From: Arbacia lixula
Lineage: Eukaryota; Echinodermata; Echinoidea; Arbacioida; Arbaciidae
Direction of reading: 5' to 3'
Assembly: GCA_963669155.1 (NCBI GenBank)
Contig: OZ022591.1
Coordinates: 19,915,925 to 19,979,924 of the forward strand
Length of the DNA stretch: 64,000 nt
Part shown: piece by piece, positions 47,090-60,900 of the stretch
How the letters are laid out: every line of letters starts with the position of its first letter
Numbering within the stretch: position 1 is the stretch's first letter
Notes under the pieces: model-generated
Seen by the model: the letters and a program-made list of their open reading frames with translations, nothing else
The model's database searches: none
Told to the model about the DNA's origin: nothing
Position numbers and translations under genes: made by a program

Positions 47090-48443
47090 CAGGGCTCTAC
47101 AAAATTTTTTTTTACCACTTGCCCTTTCGGGCAAGTGGTAAAAATATTTGCTTGCCCTGGAGGAAAAACTGCTTGCCCGTTTTTTTCTTATTATAACCTT
47201 TGTTTTTCACTAATTCTTCTGCAGAACCGTATACCTTATCCTGCCGAATTGTAACATACTTTACAGGACAACTGAACTTAACAATAGGTATTTACACAGA
47301 GTTTGACAAGTTACTAGTGTTTGTTTTTAATCATCTGAGTCCATCATGTTTAGCACCGACTCTCCTAACTATAGTACTCTTGCTTTCACTCGAAATAAGC
47401 ACACATACGCCTGACCTCCATTAATTTGATAATTGGGCATGTTGGGAGCAGACTCTGTTCACTACATGTAGGCAGGTATAGGACACTTTCACAAGACTAG
47501 AGGCATTTCAAAAACACATATTGATAACACTGACTACACCACATTGCATTGTAATGTGTAAGTGGCAAAGCTTGTCATAATACATGTAACTCCTAAGCAC
47601 GCTCACAGGATTATAAACAGTCACATTTCAAAAGTAAAATGTCTAACCCTAGACAACTTCTTTGCTGTTGAATTCGTCCAAAAAGTGATTTCTAGGTCTG
47701 CATTAGCGTCCGTTTAGACACTATAGCCCCGGGACGGCTAGGCGGCTAGCTACCCGTGACTAGCCGCATAGCCGTAGGCTGTCATGGATACACTTAGTTA
47801 TGAACTAGCGGCATGATCTCCCACTTTCGAGCTTGTCAATACAGAAAACCTTAGAGTAATCAGCCCGATATTTCTGGGTAGGGTTCTTGGTAGATGTGCT
47901 AATGTTGCTGTTTCAAGTGTACTGGTAGCGATCAAAATCATGGGCAAATCAATTAAATCATTGCTGCTCCACGGCAGGTATATGTGCTGAACTCGTACAA
48001 CAATCGCTTACACATGTTTTCACATTACAGTCCCATATGTGGGCGCGAGACACACAAATAAAGACAGCTGTTACGAAAATTTCACATCGCGCATGCGCGC
48101 ATTCGCGATTGCAAGCCAGTGCTCTGGTAATGCGGGTATCGCTCATGCGCAGAATTTATTTTTCAGTTCAAGATGGCAGTGTCCATGGAATGGAGTTTCA
48201 GACGAATTTTCATGACAAAATCTCAGTGATCAATCCAATTTCGGCTGTGTTTGCCTGGTTTGACATGATACGAGACACATTCACATTAATTTTCTCGCAT
48301 ATGCATAAGAACAATGTTATTTTCATATTTTTTGGTGAAAAATAACCACTTGCCCGGATGGGCAAGTGTCTTTGAGAAATGCTTGCCCGGGCGTCATTTT
48401 CACTTGCCCCGGGCAATCGGGCAAGTGGGTTTGTAGAGCCCTG
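47090..48443. mobile_element. hAT-like element with CCAAA target duplication, covering the NCAPD2 upstream region
   Basis: Termini CAGGGCTCTACAAA and the complement of TTTGTAGAGCCCTG. Both subtermini contain CACTTGCCC...GGGCAAGTG hairpins. CCAAA flanks both ends directly. A piece of its interior recurs at 42516, supporting a mobile origin. No intact transposase. Confidence 0.7.
48088..48178 (+). promoter_or_regulatory. Candidate NCAPD2 promoter: two NRF-1-like sites and a YY1-like site
   Basis: CGCGCATGCGCG (48088-48099) and GCTCATGCGCAG (48141-48152) resemble NRF-1 sites, and CAAGATGGCA (48169-48178) resembles the YY1 consensus often found at TATA-less start sites. They lie 610-700 bp before the NCAPD2 ATG, in a spliced 5' UTR distance. 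A short uORF would start at the ATG of the YY1-like site. No clear donor was found, so the 5' UTR exon is not drawn. Confidence 0.35.
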
Positions 48444-48504
48444 CCAAATCATTTCGACAGAAAGATGGATCTAGTATTAGGCTGACATCACTGCAAGGCT
48501 GATG

Positions 48505-48690
48505 CATGGGTTACAGTTCGATATTCCGAAGGTTCAGTTATTCCGAAGGTTCGTAATTCCAAAACACGTAAATTGCATATACCTCGATGCTCGTTAGTCC
48601 GAAAACGAAAAAAGTTTTGTTAATCCGAGCATTTGTCGTGTAACGTTCAGAATAACGAACCTTCGGAATAACGAGTGCTTCCCGATGCAT
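48505..48690. mobile_element. Small fold-back MITE (TTATTCCGAAGGTTCG type)
   Basis: TTATTCCGAAGGTTCG on the left pairs with CGAACCTTCGGAATAAC on the right, about 180 bp in all, immediately upstream of the first NCAPD2 coding exon. Confidence 0.7.
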
Positions 48691-48764
48691 GAGGTGTTGA
48701 CTTTTTTAAACATAAATTTTAACAATGTTACTGATGTCTTCTTTGCTGACAAATTTCTAAATAG

Positions 48765-48785
48765 GAAGCACACCGACCCTTGATC
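48765..48785 (+). other. NCAPD2: 5' UTR part of the NCAPD2 start exon
   Basis: An acceptor (CAAATTTCTAAATAG) precedes the ATG by 21 bases, so a non-coding upstream exon is expected. Confidence 0.6.
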
Positions 48786-48903
48786 ATGAGCTGGGACTTT
48801 GTACTGCCCCTTCACCTGAAGGACCTACAGACAGGGACTGCGGCCAACCAGTACATCGTGGAAGATGTCTACCCGCTCAGGCAAGTGGCCGACAAGATTA
48901 TTG
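48786..48903 (+). CDS. NCAPD2: NCAPD2 coding exon 1 (aa 1-40)
   Basis: ATG at 48786; MSWDFVLPLHLKDLQ...ANQYIVEDVYPL; donor ATTG|GTGAGT, phase 1. Confidence 0.92.
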
Positions 48904-51900
48904 GTGAGTGTATTGTACTTGTGATTAATCTGTTCAGTTTCTTTTATCAGGGCTGGACACTAGAAACTTTTTCTTGGCAGCAGAATAGGGCGCAATTTCC
49001 AGCCTTTTGGGGGCATGTAAAATCGCTTGCACATTTCTGGTTGGGATTTTAAAAATATTTCAGCAATTCATGTAATTCCTTTTGTTTTTGAAACCTTACA
49101 ATGTATATTAAAATAAAAAAATCATTACAAAGTGAGAAAATGAATTTGAAATTTTCAGGCCATGTCCATGATCCCGTGGAAATGCCTGACTGTTCAAATC
49201 TTTCACCCAAGATACAGTCTTCTCAGATGTCCAAGACTGAATCTATCGATTCAAGTCTATATTAGAAATTGACAGGAAAGGAGAGCCAGAAATGTAAGAA
49301 ATCATTGGATCTTATGAAGAATATTTTCTGCTCTCTTCATTGCAATTTCCAAGACATACCACGATCTAGTGAATTAAAACTTATTCCTCTTATTTTCAGA
49401 TTGTTGAGGTTATAATGCATGTTTTATTTACCTTTTCCAGGTTGCAAGTCTGCCCTCCACCAGGATGGTTCACTGATGATTCTGGATCATTTTGATGCCT
49501 TCTACAGCCTTCTCAGGTTAATGTCATGCCAATTCTCATCGCTTGATTTGTCGCTTGATTTATCCTGCACGATAGTAAGCAAATAATCAACGTTGGTAAA
49601 GGTGATGGGATGAACTATCACTTCCGAGGCGATCTGGATGTAGCTATCTTTCCGAGGCGCAGCTGAGGAAAGATAGCGTATACATTCAGATCGCCGAGGA
49701 AGTGGTAGCTCGTCTCATTGCTTGAAACCAAAAGTTGATTATTTGCTTTATATTCCACATCTGAAACCAACTATCTATACCAAAAATGACAATTTGACGT
49801 AAAAAGGTAATGTTTACTTATCTCCATAACCCCGAGCCGCTGCCATGGGGAACACGCGTTAGGACGCGCATTAGGACGCGCATTAGGACGCGCATTAGGA
49901 CGCGTATTAGGACGCGTCTTAGGACGCGCGTTAGGACGCGTTAGATGTCAAGTGATAGTCCGAGTGTAACGCACTTTTATTTCGCGCGTACTCAAAATAT
50001 TAATCACGCATTAGGACTGTGAGGAGTGAAGAGATCAGCGAAACCAAAAAGTACTATCACCTAGAGAGTAACAAACTTTTATTCTCAGGTGATCTGATAG
50101 GAAAAACTATGCCTCATCACGTGATCAGCTCTTGACCAATCATATAGCAACATTCTTAGTATGTGGAATATAATTGATATTAAGCAAAGCAGACAGATTC
50201 ATGAAGCACATCAGCGAAAGCAAAATCAGACAAGTAATAAAGAAGTTATGGTTAAATTGATGGATGTTTGACCCCTACATTGTATGTTAATTGACAACAA
50301 TTGCATGTATGCAAGCTCAGAATGCCTTGCAGCTTCTACTACATGTTATAAAGTGTAGTGTGTGCACCCTCTCATCTCTGTAGCATTTATCCCCCTTACA
50401 CACATACACACACACATACAAGAGAATACATTATAACAATAAATCAGATATACAATAGCAAAAGTTTTTAAAACGCATCTTATTTGTAATAACACTTTCA
50501 ATTTATTTGCTCTTTCCATCTCTCTGTCTCATTCTCGATGTCTGCTTCATTGGAGCAGGCAATTCCAGATCGTTGACAAAGACACACGAGAAGAAGCATG
50601 GGACATCATCTTGACAGGTGAGTTTTTATGAACCATTTATATATCAAGCTTATAAGCGATGAACATGCACATTACTGTATGTGCTGTTATTTTCGCTAGG
50701 GAAGGGTCGCAAATTTTACAACATGCAAAACCATTACCATATAATCTTGATTGCACCGCACACTGCTATGTGCGTACAAAGTACCAGCACCATCTCATGA
50801 TGGGGTACCGGCACCGTATACTTGGGCAGTCACACGCTTGCTAGCTTGCATAGCATGCCATGTCCTGCTCAATCGAGCGTTGTACAAACTTGCAAATACA
50901 GTTTGTTTTCTCCCATTTGTGTGTGTACCGGTATATCATACTGTAGCTTGCCTGGAGCAGTGCATTCATTATGTAGCGCTGGGTGTCATTCACAAAAACA
51001 ACCCCCGCTAATATGACTGCATATGACATTTGCAAAAATATCTGTACGCCAAAATATAAGCGTGTACATTACTACGTAAGTACGTATGCACTCCGAGTGA
51101 ATTTTACCCATGAGATGATTGTATTCAGTTGTATAAAAAATGTTTCTAATATGTTGTGTCTGCATGGTAAGCCAGGTGAAGTTACAAGCTTTTGTGTCAA
51201 ATTACTCAGAATCAAAGTTGTGTGCTCCTTGTTGATAGAACGGAGATGCAGACCAGTCCAGTTTTATGATATCTAATACATGTACACTATTGTGAATTAC
51301 CTTAATACTGCATTTTTCTTCTTTTTAAGAAGATATTGTATAATAATTGAGTGAAATAAACTCATTTAGATGGTACGTAGTTTAATTACTGCAAAAATTT
51401 CATCTCATTGTCCATATTATAAATGTCCGTGGAATACAATTTGTGTGTATCTATTTGTGGGTGCCTCTGCCACATAAGTGACTGGTGGTATTATGCATCC
51501 AGGTTGTCCATCTGTTTGGTTTTGGTTGACTCAAGAAAAAAAGGTTTTCAATGAAAGCAGATGATAAAATAATCAACTGATTCATATTGAGGTTAAATAG
51601 GTCACAGTCAGATCTCAATTTTTTCTGTTTAACTCTTTGTGCATTCACCCATAAACCCTCTGTGCGTTGTATTATTTTAGCCAACTCCAATGAAAGCTAG
51701 GGTCTCACATTCGCGCCATTCACATTTGTGCCATGAGTCATAATCTAACAATGAACCTGACCATGGTACATGTATTGTTAATTAGGACGTTTTTATTGAT
51801 TTTCCCCTTTCCTTTTTTCAATTGGACTTCCTGGGTCTGCTGGAGGATGTATTGATTTTTTTCGCAAAACAATGGGACAAGGGACGTCCATAGGGAAATA

Positions 51901-54900
51901 TGTGGTTGTGTAATAATGCGAACGAAACACATGAAGAGTTAAGTGATGAGGCAAGAAATGTCAATCTTTTGATTCTGGTCCAGCCTGCAAAAGGAATGTG
52001 AGTTCTCTGACTCAGTTCATTGAGAGTTCCGACAGTGAGCCCAATACCCGCCACCTTTTGCTCAACGCCACCAAGATGACCACCTACGTCCTCTGTCAGA
52101 TGACCGAGGCGTTTGAGGGTGATGCATGCAAGCCCTCCACGGACACTGCCAGCCTCAAGGGAAGGGTGAGTTTTGACTATGACCAGCAAAGAAAAAAACA
52201 ATGAGTGCAATTTAGCCCCCCAAATATGAAAAAGCACCCCCTCCGCATGAAAATATCAAAAGTGCCCCAGTGAAAAACAGACTTCATTTAACCCTAGTTA
52301 GCACGGGGGGGGGGGGGGGGGGGGGGGGGCAGGCAAAAACAGCCCCCTCCCCCCCCTCAACATTTTTTGAGACTTCAAAATATATTGCAATTTCAAAATA
52401 GCCTGGGCTATATAGGGTTAAGGCAAACTGCAAAGCAGTGTTGAGGTTTGAATACATTTTTATTCCCCTCCGCCCCCACCCCCCCTTCCTCAACTCCCTT
52501 GACTTTGATGATACAGGGAAACCCCGTTATAACAAGCACAGGTATAGCGAGAACCTTGCTATTACGAGGACATTTCTTGGGTCCCCATTTTTCTTCCATA
52601 GACCTACGTGTATTCTGCTTTCATATAACGAGATAGGCTATAGCGAATTTTTTGCTATAGCGAGGCAAATTCCCAGCACTCCCTTCAGCCGAGCCGCCAA
52701 GCGAGGGAAGCGCAACAACAGCACAAGCAATTTTGTTCGCGCCGTTAAACGCTGATTACACACACTGTGTGCAAGAATCCACACACACACACACCACACC
52801 ACACAACACACACACACACACACCACACCACACATGCATATCACGTGCGTGCAGTACTGCCAGAGCTGTACCTCTATACGGCTCTAGGTACTGCACGCCC
52901 CGTGCCCAAACATCAATACAGTCACTCACGCACATGGCAAGAGCCTCTATACACATGTGACACTGCGCATGCGTCCATGATCATTCTTTGCTTACACGCG
53001 GTCATGACAGCAGGCGCGGCCGGGTAACTGGGCCTCCCTGCTGCTTCATTTGTCGGTAAACGGAGGCGTTGGAAGTGTGATTTATTAACATTTTCAACTG
53101 TGCTGGTAGATATTTAAGTGAATTTTTAGCTAATTAATTCAGTTTAGAATGCTTGCAAAGCCATTTAAATACTACAGTCCTAGCGGGAAATATGTTTTAT
53201 GTTTGTGTAGTCCTATAGATATGTTTGTTTCTGTATGTTTTGATCATGTACTGGTATAGCGAGGAAAAAGTGGGGTCCTGTCCCCCTCGTTGTAACAGGG
53301 GTTCCCTGTAACTTTAAATGTTTTCGAAGTAAAAACTGTTAACTGAAGGCATTCTGATGATATACTTTTAGTAATACTCACTGGAGATGAGAAAGGATGT
53401 CGTCGATAATGGCTTCAGGCATATTAATTGTTCCTGGTCTTCTGTAATTAATTCTCATTCCAATTCTGTCAAATATGTTTTAATGATAAAAAGTATGATG
53501 TTCCATTTGTTTAGTTTTTGTTTCATTAATCTTTAAATCCATGATTCCCATGATAGTATACTATCTTGTCTCTCCCTAGGGACGGAGCAAGAAGTCTGTG
53601 AAAGCCAATGAGTGGGACTGGGACAGTGAGAAGGAGAGATCTCTCCAGTGCCTCATTCAGACCCTTCAGCTTGACATCTGTAGGCTCTGGGATCCTCCTG
53701 TTGTTGAAGAGGAATTTGTCAAGTAAGCCAGATTTATTTAAAGGATTAGATGTTTTGCAAAGAGACAATAGATAAAATCCATGTTTTACTGGTATTCTCC
53801 AAAGAAATAAAATTGATAATCCAATCTGCAGAGGAGAGGAACATGTGTGTGTGTGCGTGTGGGGGGGGGGGGGGGGGGATGGTGGGTGGGGGGAGATGGT
53901 GCCATTATCATTATCATACAGTAAGACATTGGTAGCCTGGTGGTACTGTGGTTTCCTGTCTGGTCTTCTTTATCTCTGCTTATTTATCAAACAGATTGAT
54001 TAATCAAATCTATTACCAAAACAGTACCAGTAGAACAAAGATTATATAAGCCGGCATTCTTCTGCAAAACAAATGGCAAAGCCTTGTTGCAGGCTTTTGT
54101 TTTCCCTATACACTTTGGCTGCCCAAGCATCTCCCTTTTCACGACAAGATTTCAAGAGAGTGTCCTTGAACTCTACTGTCCTTATTAGGATTACTGTCTC
54201 CTCAGATCTCTTCTCTTTGGCCCAACATGTGCTGACCTCCCATAAAACAAGCAGTCTCTGTTGCAATTGAGTGCCTTTTCAGCTGAGCAAAGGACATGGC
54301 TGCCACCGTGTCTGCTCTTGCTTCTTCTCTGCAGTGTTTGCAATATTTCACATTTGTTTGTGTAGTTCGAGTGGCAGACTTGATGAACCAGTTCAACAGG
54401 TGTTGTGTGAATGTTGTCCGCTCGAGATCTACTTGTTTGGTTGACAGTGGCATTTCCCTTTTAACCCTAATCAGGCCGGGGTTGATTCAACCCCTCCTTG
54501 AGATCTCCGCCATCAGTTGCGCGATTGCGACAAGATTTGGCACGCACAATACCTGTGTCATAATCTACAAGATAATTTTCTTATATTTTTCAAAATTGTT
54601 AATTGTTAATTTTAATTGATTAATTATGCAAATTTAGCCCACAATTATATAACACACTAAATAAAAACATTTAGAGTCTAATATTTGGTTTATACATCTG
54701 TTATAATATGTTTAACAATGAGTGTCGCGATGAGTCGTTCTTGCGTTGCAGCATTATTGCATGAAACGTCGAGGGGGGGGGGGGGGCGTTGATTCAACCC
54801 CCCCGGCCGTTTAAGGGTTAAGTGAGAATCAATATTTTTCTCCTCTTTCTTTCAACTTATAGCACATTCTAGAGAGTCAATCATTATTTGTCTAATTATG

Positions 54901-57900
54901 ATCATGGCGGGGGAAAAAAAACACACACACACACAATTATATCACATGTACTTTGAACAATATTGCATTAACAAAACCCAATAGAATTTATTCTATTGAA
55001 GTGTAATAATGGCAAAGATACATGTACCTGGATTCTTAACCTATATGCATATCAATGTGCTTAAGGGCAGGTCCAATAAAGATGACTCATTCTAAGGAGG
55101 AATGTTAAAATGCCAATGTGAACATGTTAAACATGTTTCAAACAATGAAAATCTTTTGCAAATTACCTCATGTCACTAATAACTGTTTGATAGTATTACT
55201 ATTCCATGTTGCTTATTGTTTGTGGAGATTATGGGGGAAAATATATTTGTATATATGTGTTGTCAAGAAAATATCAAATTCATAGATATGATTTAAACAT
55301 ACAGAAATCGCTAAAATATTAGTGATATGTATTATGCATCTAGCGGTCAGCAGGAACCATAGCACAGTGTGAACGTATAGGCCGGTTCATCATGTTTGTG
55401 GATTGATTTCTTTGCTGCGCAGCCTGGTGAGTGGGTGCTGCTACAAGCTGCTGGAGAACCCAGCTGTCACCAGGAACCACAGTACTAGGGATGTCATCAC
55501 ACAGCTGCTCGGCCTCCTCTTCAAGAGATACAACCATGTACTGGGTCAGACATACATGTACCTTTCTTACTTTCGATGAATGATTCCTCTTGTTTGGCTT
55601 TCTAATCTCAACAGTTGCTGGTATCCTTTGAAAGGTATGATCAGTTAAAGGGGAAGTTCACCCTGAAATTATTTTGGTTTCAATAAAAAGAGACAAATGA
55701 AAGAAACATATGAGTGAAGGTTTGACGAAAATCGGTCAAAGGAAAAGAAAGTTATTTGATTTTTAAGATTTGATTTTGTGACGTCACATGCGAGGTGCTC
55801 TCCCATATGTTGTGTACAATTTTCTTCGAAAATGTGCATTTTCTCACAAATATATGCATCCTTTTACTCGTGCGTTTCATACATTATCAGAAATACGTTT
55901 TTACACACATACCTGTCCGAAAAAAAATCATTCCGTTGTCAAAAACAGGGAAAAAGGCAATTTATCGACTTATTTTGTACACAACATATGGGAGAGCACC
56001 TCGCACGTGACGTCACAAAATCAAAACTTTAAAATCAAATAACTTTCTTTTCCTTTGACCAATTTTCGTCAAACCTTCACTCATATGTTTCTTTCATTTG
56101 TCTCTTTTTATTGAAACCAAAATAATTTCAGGGTGAACTTCCCCTTTAAGGGATTTGTAATTAAAGCAATCTAGGAAAAGAGATTTAAAATGCCTTCCTC
56201 CATGCATGTAGGGACAACTGCTATCCCCCCCCCCCCCCCCCCATCCCATTCCCTCCCATGGTTACTGCTGTATACAAAGAATGGTGCTGGGCAATGCCTC
56301 AGTGTCAATTGCAGAAAGAGCAACTCACACAAGAGTCTGATGCCGTCATCCACAATAATATCTATAGATATTAGGTTCTTCAGTAGTTATATTTTATGAA
56401 TGTGCCATGTTTGTTTGCATCTAGGTGGCAGCCTCAAAATGCTGCAGCTGATTCAGCACTTTGAGCATCTACCCAGCCCCCTGGCTCAGGCTGTCCAAAC
56501 CATCGTCTCTCAGTTTGGTGTCAAGAGTGTCGTCAACGAGATCATGAGGTGAGATTATCATCACTTTCCAACACAAACAGCCAGTCGGCAGGCCCCAGAA
56601 AATACGCATAATTTTTCATGAACTTGGTCCAATCTTTTTATGCCTCCGCCACGAAGTGGCCGGAGGCATTATGTTTTCGGGTTGTCCGTCCGTCCGTCCC
56701 GAATCCGTTTAGGCAATATCTTTTTCACATTAAATCCAAATCTAATGATTCAATTCAAACAAACATGGTACAGAGATGTGTCACTTTATGAAGGTAGACT
56801 GGTGAAAGTTTGGGTAAAATTCCTGGAAGGTCAGAGGTCAAAGGTTTATGAACTTTACCAAAATTTGCTGAAAATTGCCCCCAAATTGATACTTTTTACA
56901 ATAAATCCCAATCCAATTATGCATTTCAAGAAAACACTGTACATAGATGAAACACAAGGATACAAGGATGGATTTAGACAGACTGGTTAGATTGGAAGTC
57001 AAAGAAGTAAGAGGTCAAGGGTCAAATGAACATTGCCAATCTTCGCTTAACATGGAAAAACAGAATAAATGGTATTTTTATTTCACATAGGAATGCACTG
57101 GAACATTCCCAACCAAACAATCAGATTTTCTGAAAATAATCCAAATAGAGCTAGCAAAGAGGCGGAGGCATATTTATCGACTGCGTGGCAGTCGAATTGC
57201 TCTAGTTTTCTAATTGTTCTGTTTTCTTTTTATTGAATTCACCTCATTTTCAGAGTTTTCTTGTGCTTGATTTGCCTTGCAGGGAGATTGGGAGCATGGA
57301 CCCACATGACCTCTCCCGGGACAGCAGTGGGACCCGTTCCTATGCAGCCTTCCTGGTGGAGCTGGCTGAGAGGGTTGCCAGCACCATGCTACCCTGCATC
57401 AGCCTGATCCTGTGCCACCTTGATGGAGAGGTCAGTACTGATTTGACCCCTTCTGTGCCAGACAACAATGGTGCTCCGTACATCTCTGTGTGTAGCTTGA
57501 GATCAAGTGCTGTGCCTCATACTCCCGGGGTATTTCAAAGCTTTCAAAAAATGTCGTCCGCACGTTTTTACATGCATAATGCAAATGCAATATCACAATT
57601 CTTTTTTATGCCTCCGCCAAGAAGTGGTCGGAGGCATTATGTTTTCGGGTTGTCCGTCCGTCCGTCCGTCCGTCCCGAATCCGTTTAGGCTATATCTTGA
57701 GAACCGTTAAGCAGATTTGCTTCAAACTTGGTACTTGTATGTATTGCATGAAACTAATGAAGTGTGTAAAATTGGAGTCAAATCTGATTGAGGTCAAAGG
57801 TCAAAGGTCAATGAACTTTGTAAAAATTGCCCCCAAATGACCTTTTCCACAATAAATCCAAATCCAAGGATGCAATTCTCATTAAACATGGTACGAAGAT

Positions 57901-60900
57901 AGATCACTACTTGCCGATAGACTGGTGGCATTTTTGGTAAAATTTCTGAAAGTCCAGAGGTCAAAGGTCAATGAACTTTGCCAAAATGGGCTAGAAATTG
58001 CCCCAAACTTTAAAATTTTCACAATAAATCCAAATCCAATGGTGCAATTCCAACCAAACATAGTGAAACGATGGATCACTACTTGGGGGTAGACTGGTGA
58101 CATTGTTGGTGAAATTGCTGGAAGGTCAGAGGTCAAAGGTCAATGCACTTTGCAAAAATTGATATTTTTCACAATAAACCCAAATCCAAATCCAATTGCG
58201 CAATTCTAACCAAACATGGTACAGAGATGTATCACTTCATGGAGGTAGACTGGTGAAAGTTTGGGTAAAACTCCTGAGAGTTCAAAGGTCAAAGGTCAAT
58301 GAACTTTGCCAAAAAATAGCTAAAAATTGCCCCCAAAGTGATAATTTTCAAAATATATCAAAATCCAATGAAGCATTACCAACCAAACATGGTGCAAAGA
58401 TGGATCACTACTAGACTGATGACATGTTTGGTGAGATTTCTCAAAGGTCAGGGATCAAAGGTCAATGAACTTTGCCAAAATTGGCTAAAAATTGCCCCCC
58501 AAAAGATATTTACCACATTGAATCCAATACTAATGATTCAATTCAAACCAAACATAGTACAGAGATTTATCATTTCATGGAGGTAGACTAGTGAAGTTTG
58601 GGTAAAATTCCTGAAAGATCAAAGGTCAATGAACTTCACACAAAATTGGCTAATTTTAAACAAACTTGATACAAGGATGGATTGAGACAGACTGGTTAGA
58701 TTAGAAGTCAAAGAAGTAAGAGGTCAAAAGTCAATGAACATTGCCAAACTTGGCTAAACTTGAAAAAACAGAATGTGATATTTTTATTTCACATAGGAGC
58801 AATGGTACATTGCCCACCAAACATACACATTTTTTGAGAATGGGAAAGAGGCGGAGGCATATTTATCGCCTGCGTGGCAGTCGAATTGCTCTAGTTTTCA
58901 ATGAATTAACACTATATAGCCCAGGCTATTTTGAAATCGCATAGCCCGGGGGCGGGGGGAAAAAAATGGCCCCCCCCCCCAAGATCTCGACCATTGATCG
59001 TGCGATCGTGACGAAAATTGGCACGTACGTTACCGATGACGTTATCTCCAGAATTCTATTCTCTATTGCACCAAAATTCTTCCAATTTATTTTTAATTAA
59101 TTAATTATGCTAATTAAAGCATAAAATCATAGATTGGATGTAAATCTTGAAATATATCCCCCAAACTGCTAGATTTCACTCCAGACACTCTTCTTAGGAT
59201 TATTTTTAAAAAAGGATTTTAAAGAAGGCAATATAATTTTTTCTTATGTATTTTAATGTTTTTTGAATTTCTTATGTATTTCTTTGGGGGGGGGGGGGGG
59301 GCAAAAACAGCCCCCCCCCCCTCCCTTAAGATCTCAACCATTAATCTTGAGATCGCGACGAAAATTGGCACGTACGTCACCGATGACGTAATCTCCAGAT
59401 TGCCATTCTCTATTGCACCAAAATTCTTTAAATTTATTTTTCATTAATTGATTATGCTTATTAATGCATAAAATCATAGATTGGTTATAAATCTTTAAAT
59501 ATATCCCCAAAACTGCTAGATATCTGTCCAGACACTCTTCTTAGGATTATTATCAAATTAGGATTTTAAAAAAAGGCAATATCAAATTTTCATTCCTCCG
59601 CCACGAAGTGGCCGGAGACAGTATGTTTTCGGGTTGTCCGTCTGTCCATCTGTACATAAGTCCGTCCATCTGTCCGTCCGTCCGTCCCGAATCCGTTTAG
59701 GCAATATCTTGTGAACCGTTAAGCAGATTTGCTTCAAACTTGGTACATATACATGTATTGCAGGAAACTAAGGAAGTGTGTAAAATTGGGGTCAAAGCTG
59801 ATTGAGGTCAAAGGTTATAGGTCAATGAACTTTGTAAAAAATGCCCCAAAATGACCTTTTCAACAATAAATCCAAATCCAAGGATGCAATTCTCATTAAA
59901 CATGGTACAAAGATGGATCACTACTTGGGGATAGACTGATGACATTTTTGGTAAAATTTCTGAAAGGTCAGAGGTCAAAGGTCAATGAAATTTGTGAAAA
60001 TTTGCCAGTAATTGACCTTTTTCACAAATCCAAATCCAAGGATGCAATTCTCATTAAACATGGTACAAAGATAGATCACTACTTGGGGATAGACTGGTGA
60101 CATTTTTTCACAATAAATCCACATCTAATGGTGCAACTCCAACCAAGCATACTGAAACGATGGATCACTACTTGGGGGTAGACTGGTGATATCATTGGTG
60201 AAATTGATGTGAGGTCAGAGGTGAAAGGTCAATGAACTTTGCAAAAATTGATATTTTTCACAATAAACCCAAATCCAAATCCAAATCCAATGGTGCAATT
60301 CTAACCAAACATGATGTATCACTTCATGGAGGGAGACTGCTGAAAGTTTAGGTAAAATTCCTGAGAGTTCAAAGGTCAAACGTTAATGAACTTTGCCAAA
60401 AATTAGCTAAAAATTGCCCCCAAAGTAATAATTTTCAAAATATATCCAAATCCATTGGAGCAATACCAACCAAACATGTGCAAAGATGGATCACTACTAG
60501 ACTGATGACATTTTTATTGTAATTTCTCAAAGGTCAGGGATCAAAGTCAATGAACTTTGCGAAAACTGGCTAAAAATTGGCCCCAAATAGATATTTCTCA
60601 CATTGAATCCAATACTAATGATTCAATTCAAACCAAACCTAGTACAGAGATGTATCAATCCATGGAGGTAGACTTGTGAAGTTTAGGTAAAATTCCTGAA
60701 AGGTCAAAGGTCAATGAACTTCACTGAAAATTGGCTAATTTTAAACAAACTTGATACAAGGATGGATTTAGACTGGCTGGTTAGACCGAAGTCAAAGAAG
60801 TAAGAGGTCAAAAGTCAATGAACATTGCCATACTTCGCTAAACTTGAAAAAACAGAATGTAATACTTTCATTTCACATAGGAGCAATTGGTACATTGCCC

